Source: Thuidium tamariscinum
Taxonomy: Eukaryota; Streptophyta; Bryopsida; Hypnales; Thuidiaceae
Direction of reading: 5' to 3'
DNA: 64,000 nt
Assembly (NCBI GenBank): GCA_947034885.2
Contig: OX344749.2
Span: 2,929,501 to 2,993,500, forward strand
The position numbers and the translations under genes were made by a program. The notes under the pieces were generated by a model that saw only the letters and a list, made by a program, of their open reading frames with translations, ran no database searches and was not told where the DNA came from. Position 1 is the first letter of the stretch, and every line of letters starts with the position of its first letter. Positions 58,101 to 64,000 of this stretch are shown one piece after another.

Positions 58101-58707
58101 CAAGTTCGTTAATATTTCAAGAGACTGACACTCTTTTACACGCTAGAGGGGACCCAATAATCTTATGACTACACCAGTCGTAAATTAGCGCTCTGAATCA
58201 CGCCCATTTAACGAATTAGGCCATTTTCCGCATGCAGAGCTCAGCTGACGTACTAGAACGGCACTCTCAAACACGCCATTTCTGAAAGTATACGACAATG
58301 TCGAGTATTCGATCCCTACCGACAGAACTATTGTTCAGAAAACGGGTAAATTTCTACATCATTTAAAGTTCCGCAATTGCATTGGAAGCCTTCCGTCTCA
58401 CAAAAGAGAGCGTACGACGACTAGGGAACTCTCACAATGACACCGTGACGGTCTCTTTCAAGAATTGGAAAAATCAATATGCAGAGCTTCAAGTTGACAT
58501 TGATCAAAAAGTTTGAGGAAAATTGCAGGCATGATTTGGCTTCTAGCTAAACACGCGAGTCCACGGAGGCCAGGAACAGTTCTCAACCAGTTCCAATTCT
58601 CAACCTGGTTGAGTCAAGGCCGCTGGAACGCTCCACAACAGCAGCATGGCCACCAGCACATGAGTTCTCCAGCACAATAGGAATCCGGAGCCCAAGCACC
58701 TCTCCAT
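24720..58707 (-). CDS. Malectin-like/LRR receptor kinase, 15 exons, whole gene
   Basis: This is a plasma-membrane receptor kinase: extracellular malectin-like domain, short LRR segment, one membrane span, cytoplasmic Ser/Thr-type kinase. In plants this class perceives extracellular ligands or wall state; the ligand here is unknown. I assembled 15 exons on the minus strand (5' to 3'): 58707-58605, 57679-57406, 33006-32695, 32015-31495, 30888-30747, 30521-30450, 29666-29595, 29454-29380, 28515-28301, 28128-27935, 27634-27511, 27113-27045, 26792-26600, 25377-25242, 25022-24720. All junctions have GT..AG and matching phases. The sum is 2805 bases, 934 residues plus TAA, which is a normal length for the family. 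No in-frame stop or frameshift is present and the kinase motifs are intact, so it looks functional. The weak points are the exon 2/3 junction, which spans a 24.4-kb intron, and the GTTGAG donor of exon 1. The alternative is two broken genes. Confidence 0.8.
25452..26175. mobile_element. TIR element, 724 bp, in a kinase intron
   Basis: The element has perfect 23-bp terminal inverted repeats that begin GGGTCATTGCAAGAAACACT (25452-25474) and end in the exact complement (26153-26175). It lies wholly inside the intron 25378-26599. There is no ORF, so it is non-autonomous. The flanks are T-rich on both sides, which hides any target duplication. A relic of the same end is at 21540. The identity of the two repeats suggests recent activity. 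Confidence 0.88.
28301..28515 (-). CDS. Receptor kinase exon 9: transmembrane segment
   Basis: The exon reads [20 protein letters not shown] as juxtamembrane spacer. It is followed by a Cys pair (CGNC) and the hydrophobic span [20 protein letters not shown] (continuing to IVILVC, about residues 551-575), then the stop-transfer run RRWKRKRK. Gly/Ala-rich spans are typical of this receptor class. The donor is GTACGT and the acceptor TTCAG; the exon is 215 bases, entering and leaving in compatible phases. Confidence 0.9.
29380..30888 (-). CDS. Receptor kinase exons 5-8: linker and LRRs
   Basis: Exon 5 (30888-30747) has [12 protein letters not shown] followed by [16 protein letters not shown], the W.GDPC hallmark found between malectin domain and LRRs in this family. 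Exons 6 and 7 (30521-30450 and 29666-29595) are exactly 72 bases each and encode one LRR each ([40 protein letters not shown]). Exon 8 (29454-29380, 75 bases) encodes a last LRR-like unit with [11 protein letters not shown]. One repeat per phase-2 exon is the classical plant LRR arrangement. Confidence 0.92.
31495..32015 (-). CDS. Receptor kinase exon 4: second malectin half
   Basis: 521 bases, from [17 protein letters not shown] to MTADQD. It contains [20 protein letters not shown], corresponding to the YF(Y/A)E motif of malectin-like domains, and [11 protein letters not shown], the usual GPLLNAxEIF block that ends the domain. The donor G|GTGAGG joins exon 5 as [11 protein letters not shown]. 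Its base composition is clearly GC-richer than the surrounding intron DNA. Confidence 0.92.
32695..33006 (-). CDS. Receptor kinase exon 3: middle of malectin domain
   Basis: The exon reads [19 protein letters not shown], then [19 protein letters not shown] (a match to the VCLVNTGxGTPFISG core of malectin-like domains), and ends [17 protein letters not shown]. The acceptor is placed at CCCCCAG|CATAAAG (33007), which gives a phase matching exon 2. A second possible acceptor, TTTCAG|GTGGCC, lies 40 bases inside and would be phase 0. No start codon or signal peptide precedes it locally; the 5' flank is a C-rich tract and then a tandem repeat. The missing N-terminus is found 24 kb away. Confidence 0.85.
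33285..34295. repeat. 128-bp tandem array, eight copies
   Basis: The anchor TTCACTTTTGTAGAGTTGGA or a variant occurs at 33291, 33421, 33550, 33678, 33806, 33934, 34062 and 34191. Spacing is 128-130 bases. The units are AT-rich and contain TAATTAAAATTATTTGATTAA. The first and the last two are the most diverged, so growth was internal. There is no coding capacity. The array sits 280 bases beyond exon 3 of the receptor kinase, within its large intron. Confidence 0.93.
34296..36245. other. Intronic AT-rich DNA with old repeats
   Basis: 34480-34560 resembles 43255-43330 (shared words AACTAAATCATT, TGGAATTAAAATACAATAATTAC), a dispersed repeat pair. At 35404-35427 there is a GGGGTT run. Around 36040-36150, CACACACTTGCAGCA-like words repeat. 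No gene is seen. Confidence 0.5.
36246..36710 (-). pseudogene. Orphan ORF with one internal TAG
   Basis: A minus-strand frame starts at Met 36710 ([20 protein letters not shown]) and runs 102 codons to a TAG at 36402-36404 (context ISEGL-stop-SKSLAD). It then continues open for 51 codons to TGA at 36246-36248 ([34 protein letters not shown]). The GC-rich block contrasts with its surroundings. I recognise no domain. It may be the N-terminal part of a transposon-associated gene. Whether it is one broken gene or chance cannot be decided from sequence alone. Confidence 0.4.
36711..37981. other. Intronic, 3' flank of the transposase
   Basis: Contains the recurrent word CCCTATATTA (37262-37320) and a run of eleven C (37405-37415). 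No gene. I looked for a CACTA-type end here and did not find a convincing one. Confidence 0.4.
37982..41230 (-). pseudogene. Tnp2-type (EnSpm/CACTA superfamily) transposase with one internal TAG
   Basis: The frame opens at 41230 ([20 protein letters not shown]) and runs 813 codons to a TAG at 38789-38791. It continues in the same frame for 268 codons to the TAG at 37982-37984. A Cys-rich N-terminus (CPVRP..CSCFQC) and a second Cys cluster ([15 protein letters not shown]) look like zinc-binding modules. Two conserved blocks follow: [19 protein letters not shown] with GCRRCKMSY, then [18 protein letters not shown]. The second is the region of the conserved D-x-MH motif of Tnp2 transposases. The C-terminal DUF4218-like part has YCFPYER-type sequence ([11 protein letters not shown]) and then crosses the TAG. 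The enzyme would cut and paste the parent element by a DDE-type mechanism. No terminal repeats could be assigned. It is oriented with the host gene and lies in its large intron. Confidence 0.85.
41231..42052. other. Intronic AT-rich DNA
   Basis: The 5' flank of the transposase reading frame and probably its promoter. No other feature is recognised. Confidence 0.4.
42053..42345. mobile_element. MITE, 293 bp, GGGGAGGACACTTC ends
   Basis: 14-bp perfect terminal inverted repeats, GGGGAGGACACTTC and its complement. An inner shared block, GTGCGGCGG (42091-42099), is inverted near 42303-42311. The middle is AT-rich with CCCCTATTTTA words. There is no ORF and no clear target-site duplication. Confidence 0.8.
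42346..45028. other. Intronic AT-rich DNA with dispersed repeat fragments
   Basis: 43255-43345 is related to 34480-34560. 44375-44590 is a GC-richer fragment starting TTAGACCATCCCCACTGCAG, a word typical of plant MITE ends, but its partner end is not found. GATTCATGTGCTCACTGA occurs at 44573 and again at 45173 inside the next element. No gene. Confidence 0.45.
45032..46647. mobile_element. PIF/Harbinger-like non-autonomous element with TAA duplication
   Basis: The left end is GGGCCGGTTTATATT and the right end is its complement, AATATAAACCGGCCC. Both sides carry the 3-base duplication TAA (45029-45031 and 46648-46650), the TWA target expected for PIF/Harbinger. Subterminal regions are rich in CCGGCC words. 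The interior is AT-rich and has a 50-base internal duplication (AATAATTATTTGAATTAAAA...CTCCCTGTTTGATTAA at about 46030 and 46165). There is no transposase ORF. Confidence 0.85.
46651..47451. other. Intronic, no recognised gene
   Basis: A plus-strand ORF at 46819-47238 (139 codons) has no known domain. Its Ser/Leu-rich C-terminal part ([20 protein letters not shown]) could be protein-like. It lies beside a transposon and may be transposon debris. Confidence 0.3.
47452..47661 (+). CDS. Small Cys-containing ORF, 69 aa
   Basis: ATG at 47452 in a favourable-looking AGT-ATG-G context; stop TGA. A Ser/Pro-rich N-terminus ([20 protein letters not shown]) is followed by [20 protein letters not shown] and SGCATHV. 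The four closely spaced Cys suggest a metal-binding turn. No family is recognised. It could be a fragment of a transposon-encoded zinc protein. Confidence 0.3.
   Translation: MDSSTSPPLLPIPPSLAHSAHIIRQWAINESIALKGVGCVKCVLCAKKEQIVIVPYARFSGCATHVGAT
47800..48072. repeat. 65-bp tandem repeat, four copies
   Basis: Units contain TTCATATTGATAATTACATT, then TTATGATT, AATTCCAAATTTATTCCCTA and a T-run. Unit anchors are near 47846, 47910, 47974 and 48040, and a partial earlier unit precedes them. AT-rich and non-coding. Confidence 0.8.
48125..48300. repeat. Left half of a dispersed repeat split by an insertion
   Basis: GGAGAGGGCTC...AACCG...CTCTGAAATGGA...GAATGGATGGTTT...AACTA. It matches 48832-49010 over its length. 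Its right-hand continuation (GTGGTTAGGTGTTTCTTGAT...) is found only after 50665, so this copy is interrupted by the element 48301-50664. Confidence 0.75.
48301..50664. mobile_element. 2.36-kb TIR element with paralogous empty site
   Basis: 23-bp perfect inverted repeats: ACTAAAGGGATGTTCCCACT... (48297-48319) and its complement (50646-50668). With the dinucleotide TA as target, the element is 48301-50664. The outside flanks, joined, closely match the uninterrupted sequence CTAACTAAGTGGCTAGGTGT at 49000-49020. That site is a related empty site and supports real insertion. There is no transposase. The element carries its own copy of the host repeat (48832-49090) and a 43-bp minisatellite. Superfamily is uncertain; a TA target would fit Tc1/mariner-like. 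Confidence 0.75.
49861..50455. repeat. 43-bp minisatellite, about 14 units
   Basis: Unit starts are at 49861, 49904, 49947 and so on, every 43 bases. Each unit is two related half-units sharing GGGCCCCAAGT, with tails GTCTCAACT and ACTATATCT (or CGCAATATCT). Alternating unit types form a higher-order pattern. No unit contains a stop in any plus-strand frame. Since 43 is one more than a multiple of three, all three frames are open for 115-190 codons. These ORFs are a property of the repeat and not evidence for a protein. The half-units are rich in GGGGCCCC palindromes. Confidence 0.93.
50669..52374. other. Intronic DNA, promoter of the zinc-ribbon gene at its end
   Basis: 50669-51340 is AT-rich, with a small inverted pair GAGGCAACCTAA / GAGGTTGCCTTA (51070-51125). 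51340-51660 is GC-richer, with a 66-codon ORF and no domain. 52150-52374 is a strongly pyrimidine-rich leader (CT tracts at 52285-52302) just before the ORF at 52375. It probably acts as 5' UTR or core promoter. Confidence 0.4.
52375..53280 (+). CDS. Orphan zinc-ribbon, coiled-coil protein, 301 aa
   Basis: I choose ATG 52375 because the frame upstream is only the CT-rich leader, which translates to Leu/Ser/Cys runs. The protein begins [15 protein letters not shown] and then FCANCGEKR: two CxxC pairs 14 residues apart, a compact zinc ribbon. An acidic stretch follows. The rest is highly charged helix ([34 protein letters not shown]) likely to form coiled coil. It ends [19 protein letters not shown] with TAG. 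I know no family with this order. Lys/Glu richness and the ribbon suggest a nucleic-acid-binding or transposon accessory protein. It lies antisense inside the receptor-kinase intron. The frame remains open 43 codons after the TAG. Confidence 0.55.
   Translation: MGFAQCCDACGDKYLREISKFCANCGEKRLEREAAEEEDNLEVENEGNMRGPPARVALQEKNVNTLSYLQVFAPPACRSKNKKYGKKALLAANMGIQHRIMLDNYEEAKKWLVNAQEDGRLPLGAFNLEEKELQERLRQVIKENCATLQEIKLGRKNHKWGEKEIYKFLKQHLRYLRKKKRNLEKLTGNEENEREELNEVVNSNPIQDTFENIETVEATIQRGEEAEEPEMEAFRSVEDDESFLLLVLSLPTVDVMRKHLKKVMDDINSRITPKPFGVGYRKWDKNKQVEEVAKYYRKQCP
53281..57405. other. Intronic DNA, short exon-like pieces, no recognised gene
   Basis: The composition is more balanced than elsewhere in the intron. 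Possible plus-strand mini-exons exist: 53679-53712 (after TTCAG, before GTAAGT) and about 53914-53990 (after TTGCAG), giving [10 protein letters not shown] and then [12 protein letters not shown]. Longer ORFs at 54151-54363, 54893-55159 and 55718-56137 have no domain. This could be a decayed host gene or a transcribed repeat. 57056-57235 contains two related copies of an ATTCATCCAA-rich unit about 117 bases apart. Confidence 0.35.
57297..57380. repeat. G-run tract at the 5' end of the large intron
   Basis: Runs of five to seven G alternate with TAA/TAAT words (GGGGGTAATAGGGGGCATAAAG; GGGGGGGTAACTGAGGGGG). It is C-rich in the pre-mRNA. On the plus strand it has the form of a G-quadruplex motif. 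A related 23-base block is at 33009-33031 next to the other splice site. Confidence 0.7.
57406..57679 (-). CDS. Receptor kinase exon 2: start of malectin domain
   Basis: Begins after CTGGCAG with [19 protein letters not shown], the FxSIDCG start of plant malectin-like domains. It then has [18 protein letters not shown] and [20 protein letters not shown], followed by CYALPV and [13 protein letters not shown], which is the (R)ATFxYGNYD motif. The predicted donor CTTTC|GTGGCG leaves phase 2, as needed by exon 3. The residues after GDYDN (HWELS) are not conserved in the family, so the exact donor is the weakest call. No part of this domain segment is repeated in exons 3-4, as expected for one split gene. 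Confidence 0.85.
58605..58707 (-). CDS. Receptor kinase exon 1: signal peptide
   Basis: [20 protein letters not shown] followed by [14 protein letters not shown]: a basic/polar start, a hydrophobic core and small residues before the mature FLNIDCG. 34 codons plus one base; the last G joins AT of exon 2 to give Asp. The donor is G|GTTGAG, weaker than the others. An internal Met at position 21 could also initiate and would still leave a short signal sequence. Found by requiring phase and signal-peptide character upstream of exon 2; an RNA read would settle it. Confidence 0.65.
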
Positions 58708-59384
58708 CGCTGCAAGAGAGTGGATCCACCTTCACTCAGGATCACCTGCAAAGAAAACAACTTTACGCCACAGATTCTACCAAAACTTGACAAACGTGAA
58801 CTACAATGTAATCACCATCACTCGACAAGCATTGAATCAGGGTCTCAGGGACTTTCCACTCTGACCACGGCCCTGGCTGGCCCGACAGAAAAGGATGGTA
58901 CTAAAGCCGCAAGACTGTCCAGTTGGGACCGAGAGGAAAGAATTGTAGCGCTCCAGCTTCTTGCAACGTGAACGAAATTCTGTGCATGAAGTCGACTATG
59001 TCTCATGAGATCGAAATCAATTGCGTACCTAGTCTCTAGTCCGAGTGGGACAGACGGCGACCTCATTCTTCAGAATGTCCATATTCTTGTCTTGGTTTGT
59101 CCCTGTAGCTACTCCGTCTTGGTATGAGTTTTGTCGCAGTAACTCTAATGTCCTCCGTGAATCACTTCCCCGTTGCGGCTCTCACTGTGGACTTGTTGCG
59201 CATATCGCGTTTAGTCCTGACCCACACGCTAGTTGCGCCCCGCTTTCTAGCTAGGTTAGAGCTCTGCAGCCTCTGCTGCCAATCCCCTTCGAAGTCCCCG
59301 GAAAATTGGAAGAGATTCTTCACCATCTGTTTAGATATTGAAAAAATCTACTTTGTCCGAAGGCCAACTGTCATCAGGACCCGG
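58708..59384 (-). promoter_or_regulatory. Receptor kinase upstream region
   Basis: About 0.7 kb of balanced-composition DNA between the predicted start codon and a CACTA-type insertion. No clear TATA box is visible on the minus strand. The 5' UTR must lie here. Confidence 0.35.
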
Positions 59385-60202
59385 CACTACAACAGAAACC
59401 AGTGATTGCAACACCAGAGCAACTCATTTGCAACGGTTTTGCACTGAAATGATGTGTAAAGTAATTGAATTTGGGTCTTAGAAGAGAAATAATTAATTGA
59501 AAAACCATTGTAAAGTTATCATTGATTCAATACAAAAGTATTGGACATAGAATCCATTGTATTGCATTCTTAAAAATTTGCAAATTCATAAAGTTTCATA
59601 TGCAAAATTGTGTAAAAAACATAATTGTTTACTGTAAGAATCATTGCAGGTTCATTGCAAAATCGTTGCAAGATCATTGCAAAATCATAGCAAATTTGAT
59701 AAAAATCAGTTATCATGTGAAGTGTATTTTGTAATACAGTACTCCGGAGTAGTAATATTAAAATTCAATTATTAATTGTACCATATTGTGTACAAAAGTG
59801 TACACCGTTCGTATACTTCATACAATCATGCACACAATATACTTTACAGTATAACATATATATACCATGTTATTACCTTACACTCCTTCGAGTATTGAAG
59901 AATGTGTTATTTTCTTGATGTTGAGAGGCAAGCATTTTATACTTCCTGAGAACCTCACCAAGGACAATGCTTATGGGATATTGCGGGCATTACAAAACTA
60001 TTGCAAATGTAAAGTAACGTACTGAAAATAAAACCACTGCAAAATTATTTAAACTACAATTGGAGACCTTACAAAAGTACAAAACCATTGCAAATTTAGT
60101 GCAACACTCAATAAAAACCATGATAAGGCTATTTTAATCATAATTGGGGGAATTACAAAACCATTGCAAAAACTGTTGCTAACTGTACATCTTCTTATAG
60201 TG
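59385..60202. mobile_element. Non-autonomous CACTA element, 818 bp, CGG duplication
   Basis: The left end is CACTACAACAGAAACC. The right end, read inward, is CACTATAAGAAGATGTACAG. Both sides have CGG (59382-59384 and 60203-60205), the 3-base target duplication of the CACTA superfamily. Subterminal regions hold many CATTGCAAAA / TTTTGCAATG words in both orientations, as is usual for CACTA transposase-binding repeats. There is no ORF. The ends do not obviously match the Tnp2 element at 38-41 kb. Confidence 0.9.
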
Positions 60203-60547
60203 CGGCCCGCCTTGAGGAGGATGCTAATTACATTTGAAGTGGGCCTATTAACAGTAGCAGGGTGGATTCACCTTAGGGGCAATGCATGAAGTTTTTATCT
60301 TTTGCATATAAATTTGTTTTGCAAGTTCTGCCGTAAATTCATATTTGCAATCAAAGACTCCAATTGATCAATGCAGAGAACTCTAAGGACATATTCTACA
60401 CATGGAACAAATAGGGGACTTTTTGTACTTTTATCTCATATAGCCTCAAAATTAACCTACTGAACCCATTTTGAATGGAGGATTTATCATATGTACAAGG
60501 GTGAATGCAAGAAAGACTTGTACTATTTGGTGTCAGACTTTGAGTGA

Positions 60548-60900
60548 CGGAGTTGTCATGAGCTATAACTTTTAAAGCATTCACTTTTTGAACTTGAAGT
60601 TTTTATAGAAGATGGTTGACTTGATATTTATCAAAATCCTTATTTTTTTTTCTGAAATTTTCAAAAATCATTTTATATTTAAATTCTAATTTCTCTAATT
60701 TGTCACACTTTGCGGTTTAGGGTTTTTGAGTATTGGGGCGTACTTTAAATTAATAATTTTTAGCTGAGATTTCTAGGGTCTAGTACTACACTAAGTAGGC
60801 ATGTTTCTACCGAAGGAAATTTAAAAAATCATTATTCTCTTTCCTCTACATATGTGCTAATAGGCCTCCTTTGCACATACATTTTTGAACAATCAAGATA
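60548..60900. repeat. Diverged single copy of the 19.6-kb foldback arm
   Basis: The same order of words as the left arm at about 19670-20000: CTATAACTTTT, CAAAATCCTTATTTTT, TTGTCACACTTTG, GGTTTTTGAGTA-like, TAAGTAGGCATGTTTCTACC, GAAGGAAATTTAA. It is clearly older and lacks the inverted partner, so the arm exists as a stand-alone repeat family. Confidence 0.75.
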
Positions 60901-62598
60901 GTTTTCGGATTTTAGCACTTTGTTTTTCTTACTTTTTTAATACTCCTAATTCTAAATTAGTTTTTTCTATTCATATAGAAATGGGTTGCTTCTTTTAAAT
61001 TTTCTCAAGAATAGGTTTTAGATATTAAAAATCAGCAACAATGGAAATTTTCAGATTTTTCGAAATATAGTTCTACAATTATTAAAATTTTGGACATGTT
61101 CTCTAGTTATTTCCAAAACTGACCTACATATATAGTAGTATCCTACCACCTTGAGTTTCTCACTTTTATAGCTTGAACCACCTAAGTTATTACAAAGACA
61201 CATCGGGGGACACATACTTGTGAGCCCCCGATTCGTCACCGAAGACTCATGGGTTCTTTTTTCAGATTCCTACGCAATTCAAGGCATAATTAGGCCCGTA
61301 AAACCCACAAAAGAGTATTAAACTGGTATTGGCATTACACATACCAATATGCCATTTGGTCATTAGATTGGGTTTATGATAGTTTGCATCCAAAAAGGAT
61401 CTTGTCTTGGTTAAATAGACGTCAAACTGATAGTAATGTGCAGGATTAGGGTAAGAAGCCTAAAAAGGCCCTAGCTAGGTTAGGAAGTCTTCATGGGAGA
61501 ATCTAGGAGGAATCCCCCACTTCCCATAGCATCGAAAAGAATACAAGCAGAATATTAACCTTGAAATGCAGGTACCGAACGGTTTTCTGATTCTAGGAGC
61601 ACACAATGGGGATGCAGGTTTGCTTCCATGTGGGGGGATCCCATGGGTGGTCCCCTCCAAAGTTTGGGAATTTTCCAAGATAGTTTGGATATTTTCCCAG
61701 ACAGTCAACCGCAACAGTCTTTGGGTGGGAATTCGAAAGAATATCCCAAAGTGCGGTAAAATCCCACTAAAAATCCGGCGAGGTGGTCTCATACCAATGA
61801 AGCGTTTCCCCAAGTTTCAAGACAAATCGATAGGCAGAAGACCCTGCATCGGCAACATCCCTCCACAAATGACAATTTAAACAACGGTATTTGCAGTTGA
61901 CCGGCGTACCGGGGGCATACGGCATCATATCGAGGCCTACTTTGGGTCTATTCCTACACCCCTATATCTACTTAAGATCTTGGTGAAGGTTTGGGATCCA
62001 AAAAATTCAAACTCCAAAAGTTGGAAATTTATCGTAACTTTGATCCCAGCTTACACTAAGATTTTTTAAGATTTAGGGCATAGTTCAAGGGGTAAGGGGT
62101 GTCCTCTATACTAATTATGACCTTCCGGACCCAATGGCGCAATCCGTTTTCCATTCAGAGCTAAACTCCAAAAGTTAGCCTTTTGGGGACAAGACATGGA
62201 GGAGAAAATGGGGTTTAAAGCTCCCCAATGACCATGGGGAACGTGTAGGGAACGCGTGGGGAACTCCACGCACATGTGGGAGCAAGTACCACTTCAAAAG
62301 AGTAGTGGAGGTGGCTCCAAGTGCTTAGTGTAAGTAATTTCAAAATTTAAACTAAAAGTAGGTGGGAACACATGGGAACCACTCCCATGTGGAAACTTGT
62401 AAATTTTGAGGAAGGTAAATTAGGTGGATTTGCAAGTTCTTGTAAGGTTAGGTAAGATTTGAATTATTCAATTCAAATTACGTAAACGGTAAATCTTAAG
62501 TAGATAGTTAGATTTGGGATTAGTAAACGTGTACGGACCGCCTAAATTCCCTTATCTAGATTTTTTTAGTAGATTAAGGGGAGGTTTCTCCTTTTTTA
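60901..62598. other. Intergenic, no gene recognised
   Basis: Short ORFs on both strands around 61475-61880 have no domains. The 61440-62580 part has balanced composition and may belong to the retroelement-like region that follows. Confidence 0.35.
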
Positions 62599-62608
62599 GT
62601 ATAAAAGG
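62599..62608 (+). promoter_or_regulatory. TATA box, possible retroelement promoter
   Basis: GTATAAAAGGGG, followed about 25-40 bases later by a pyrimidine-rich stretch, TTCTCCTCTCATTCTCTCTC. This is the arrangement seen at the U3/R boundary of plant LTR elements and in plant core promoters. No LTR boundaries, primer-binding site or gag frame can be shown within the window. Confidence 0.4.
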
Positions 62609-62942
62609 GGCGACATTCTCCTCTCATTCTCTCTCTTTCTCACTCCTCACCATTTAAAAGAGGAGGACTATAAGGCTTGGGCTATGCCAGATTTGCTTTG
62701 GCTTGTTATACCAAAGGAGCTTTTGATAGTTTTTTGAGGGTTGTTACACCCTTGGTACTTGTGGTTTGTACTTGGAGACTTGAGACCCCCCCAAGTTTTG
62801 TTGGAACTTATACTAATTGATGGTGGGCCACCTTTTGTGTTGTGAAACAAGTGAAGGTTGTTGTGGGAGAGACTTGTAAGGAACCGAGGGATGACTTGTG
62901 AGGTGACTTTGAAAGTATGTTGCAAATTGTATCCACTTTCTT

Positions 62943-63111
62943 CTCCCTCTTCTCTTGTGCACGGGGTTAAACTAGTCCCATGAGGGATGGCGGAGCTTTG
63001 ACTCCCTTATAATGTTTAGCCTTGGTAATTAGGAGCACCCCCTCTTTTCCCTCTTCTCTTGTTCACAGGGTTAAACTAATCCCATGAGGGACGGCGGAGC
63101 TATGGCCCCCC
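62943..63111. repeat. Tandem duplication, about 104-bp period
   Basis: CCCTCTTCTCTTGTGCACGG...GGGTTAAACTAGTCCCATGA...GGCGGAGCTTTGACTCCC (62945-63007) recurs at 63049-63111 with a few changes. GGCGGAGCTxTG also recurs as ACGGCGAAGCTTTGA near 63164. Non-coding. Confidence 0.75.
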
Positions 63112-63429
63112 CAAGTCTTTAGGAAAATAGAAATCTTAGTCACGTGTCAAAATCCTCACCCTCACGGCGAAGCTTTGAACCCCCTAAGTCTTAGCGGGGT
63201 GTCAAATGTGAATTCTCTAGAGATAGCAACAACATTTAGTTTCCAACACCTTGGAAATTAACCCAACGTTTAGCTTCCAACATCCTAGAGCTAGTTGCCC
63301 CCTAGACTAAGATAGTTAAAATTAGAGCCACGCTTGCATTTAGGCCACCTCTGCAGCCATGGAGGGCTGAGGTTAGAATGCCAAGTCCACTATTTAGAAG
63401 CTCCATTTAAGAGAAAATCAAATTCAATG

Positions 63430-63660
63430 CACTGCCGCACCCTCCTAGAGGGCTACGAACCCCCCAGAGGACCGAATCCCTCAAAGGGCCGCCAAACCCC
63501 TTAGAGGCTACAACCCCCCAGAGACGCCGCGAACCCCCCACGGATATCGAGCTACCGGACTGGGGTACGGGGGTTGCCGGGCTTGGGCTGGGGTCTGCTA
63601 GGCTGGGGTTGGGGTCCGTCAGTCTGGGGTTTGGGGTCTACCGGGTTGGGGTCATGGCCT
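63430..63660. repeat. C-rich then G-rich minisatellites
   Basis: 63430-63540 has AACCCCCCAGAGG-type units on the plus strand. 63555-63655 has GGGGTCTACCGGGCTGGGGT-type units of about 25-28 bases. Strong strand asymmetry switches at about 63545. Confidence 0.7.
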
Positions 63661-63679
63661 TAACACCTTTTTAAAAAAA

Positions 63680-63860
63680 ACTAAATTAGGACTAATATAG
63701 GATTAGGATAGGATTAGTTTAGAATTAGCATAAGATTAGTAAAGAAGTAATATAGAATTAGTCTAGAGGTTAATATAGAACTAGTAAAGAGAAACCATAG
63801 AATTTAGTTAAAGGACTAATATAGGAAGTAGCTAGATATTAGCATGAAAATAGAGTAGGG
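63680..63860. repeat. Short AT-rich repeats of ACTAATATAG(G/A)ATTAG
   Basis: Words such as AATATAGGATTAG, GATTAGTTTAGAATTAGCAT and AGTAATATAGAATTAG recur at 10-25 base spacing. The window ends at 64000 with no further gene. Confidence 0.6.
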
Positions 63861-64000
63861 AGTAAACTCCAAGTCAATTACCATTGTAAAAGGAAGAGTG
63901 GAGGTTTGACTTGAAAAATAAATAAGTTGACGGCCAAGGGCCAATAGTAACACGTGAAATGGCGGAAGCAATGGAAGTGGCGTGGAATGAGGAGGACCGG

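Overview
This is a nuclear segment of a plant-type (streptophyte) genome. It is AT-rich and full of transposable elements, with spliceosomal introns bounded by GT..AG. The strongest lineage marker is a complete receptor kinase of the malectin-like/LRR class, a family known from land plants and their algal relatives. Its LRRs sit on separate 72-base, phase-2 exons, which is usual in land plants. A Tnp2-type transposase, a hAT transposase, CACTA and Harbinger-like non-autonomous elements and a GDSL-lipase relic agree with this. The long introns and repeat load suggest a large genome, possibly a seed-free plant, but the species cannot be read from the sequence.

Layout. 1-5 kb holds tandem repeats (a 22-bp telomere-like array and a 177-bp satellite) and no clear gene. 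5-15.3 kb is the most unusual part. It carries a decayed multi-exon plus-strand gene (7600-13049) whose N-terminal part looks ParB-like and whose C-terminal part looks like an FCP1/NIF-type HAD phosphatase. A second HAD-like ORF follows (to 14278). The region is peppered with about 22 copies of an 18-bp palindrome, consensus ATCGGGAGATCTCCCGAT, found nowhere else in the window. Copies lie upstream of the gene, in three of its introns, at a reading-frame switch inside an exon, just after the stop, and inside a 114-bp tandem array. 15.3-18.6 kb has a truncated hAT transposase and the first exon of a dead GDSL lipase, both on the minus strand. 19.6-20.7 kb is a foldback element of about 1.05 kb.

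24.7-58.7 kb is one minus-strand receptor kinase gene. I reconstruct 15 exons with compatible phases, 2805 coding bases and 934 residues. Exon 1 (signal peptide) and exon 2 (first third of the malectin domain) are at 57.4-58.7 kb and all other exons at 24.7-33.0 kb. Between them is a 24.4-kb intron filled with a 128-bp tandem array, an orphan ORF, a Tnp2 transposase, several TIR elements, a 43-bp minisatellite and a zinc-ribbon orphan gene on the opposite strand. A non-autonomous CACTA element with a perfect CGG target-site duplication sits about 0.7 kb upstream of the receptor start. 60-64 kb is repeat-rich and has a TATA-type promoter candidate of possible retroelement origin.

A recurring oddity is that several long reading frames of transposons and unknown genes are broken by one in-frame TAG (six cases) or TGA (one case), with the frame open on both sides, whereas the receptor kinase has none. 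Deamination of methylated CAG (CHG context) is the simplest explanation. Stop-codon readthrough is the more interesting alternative.
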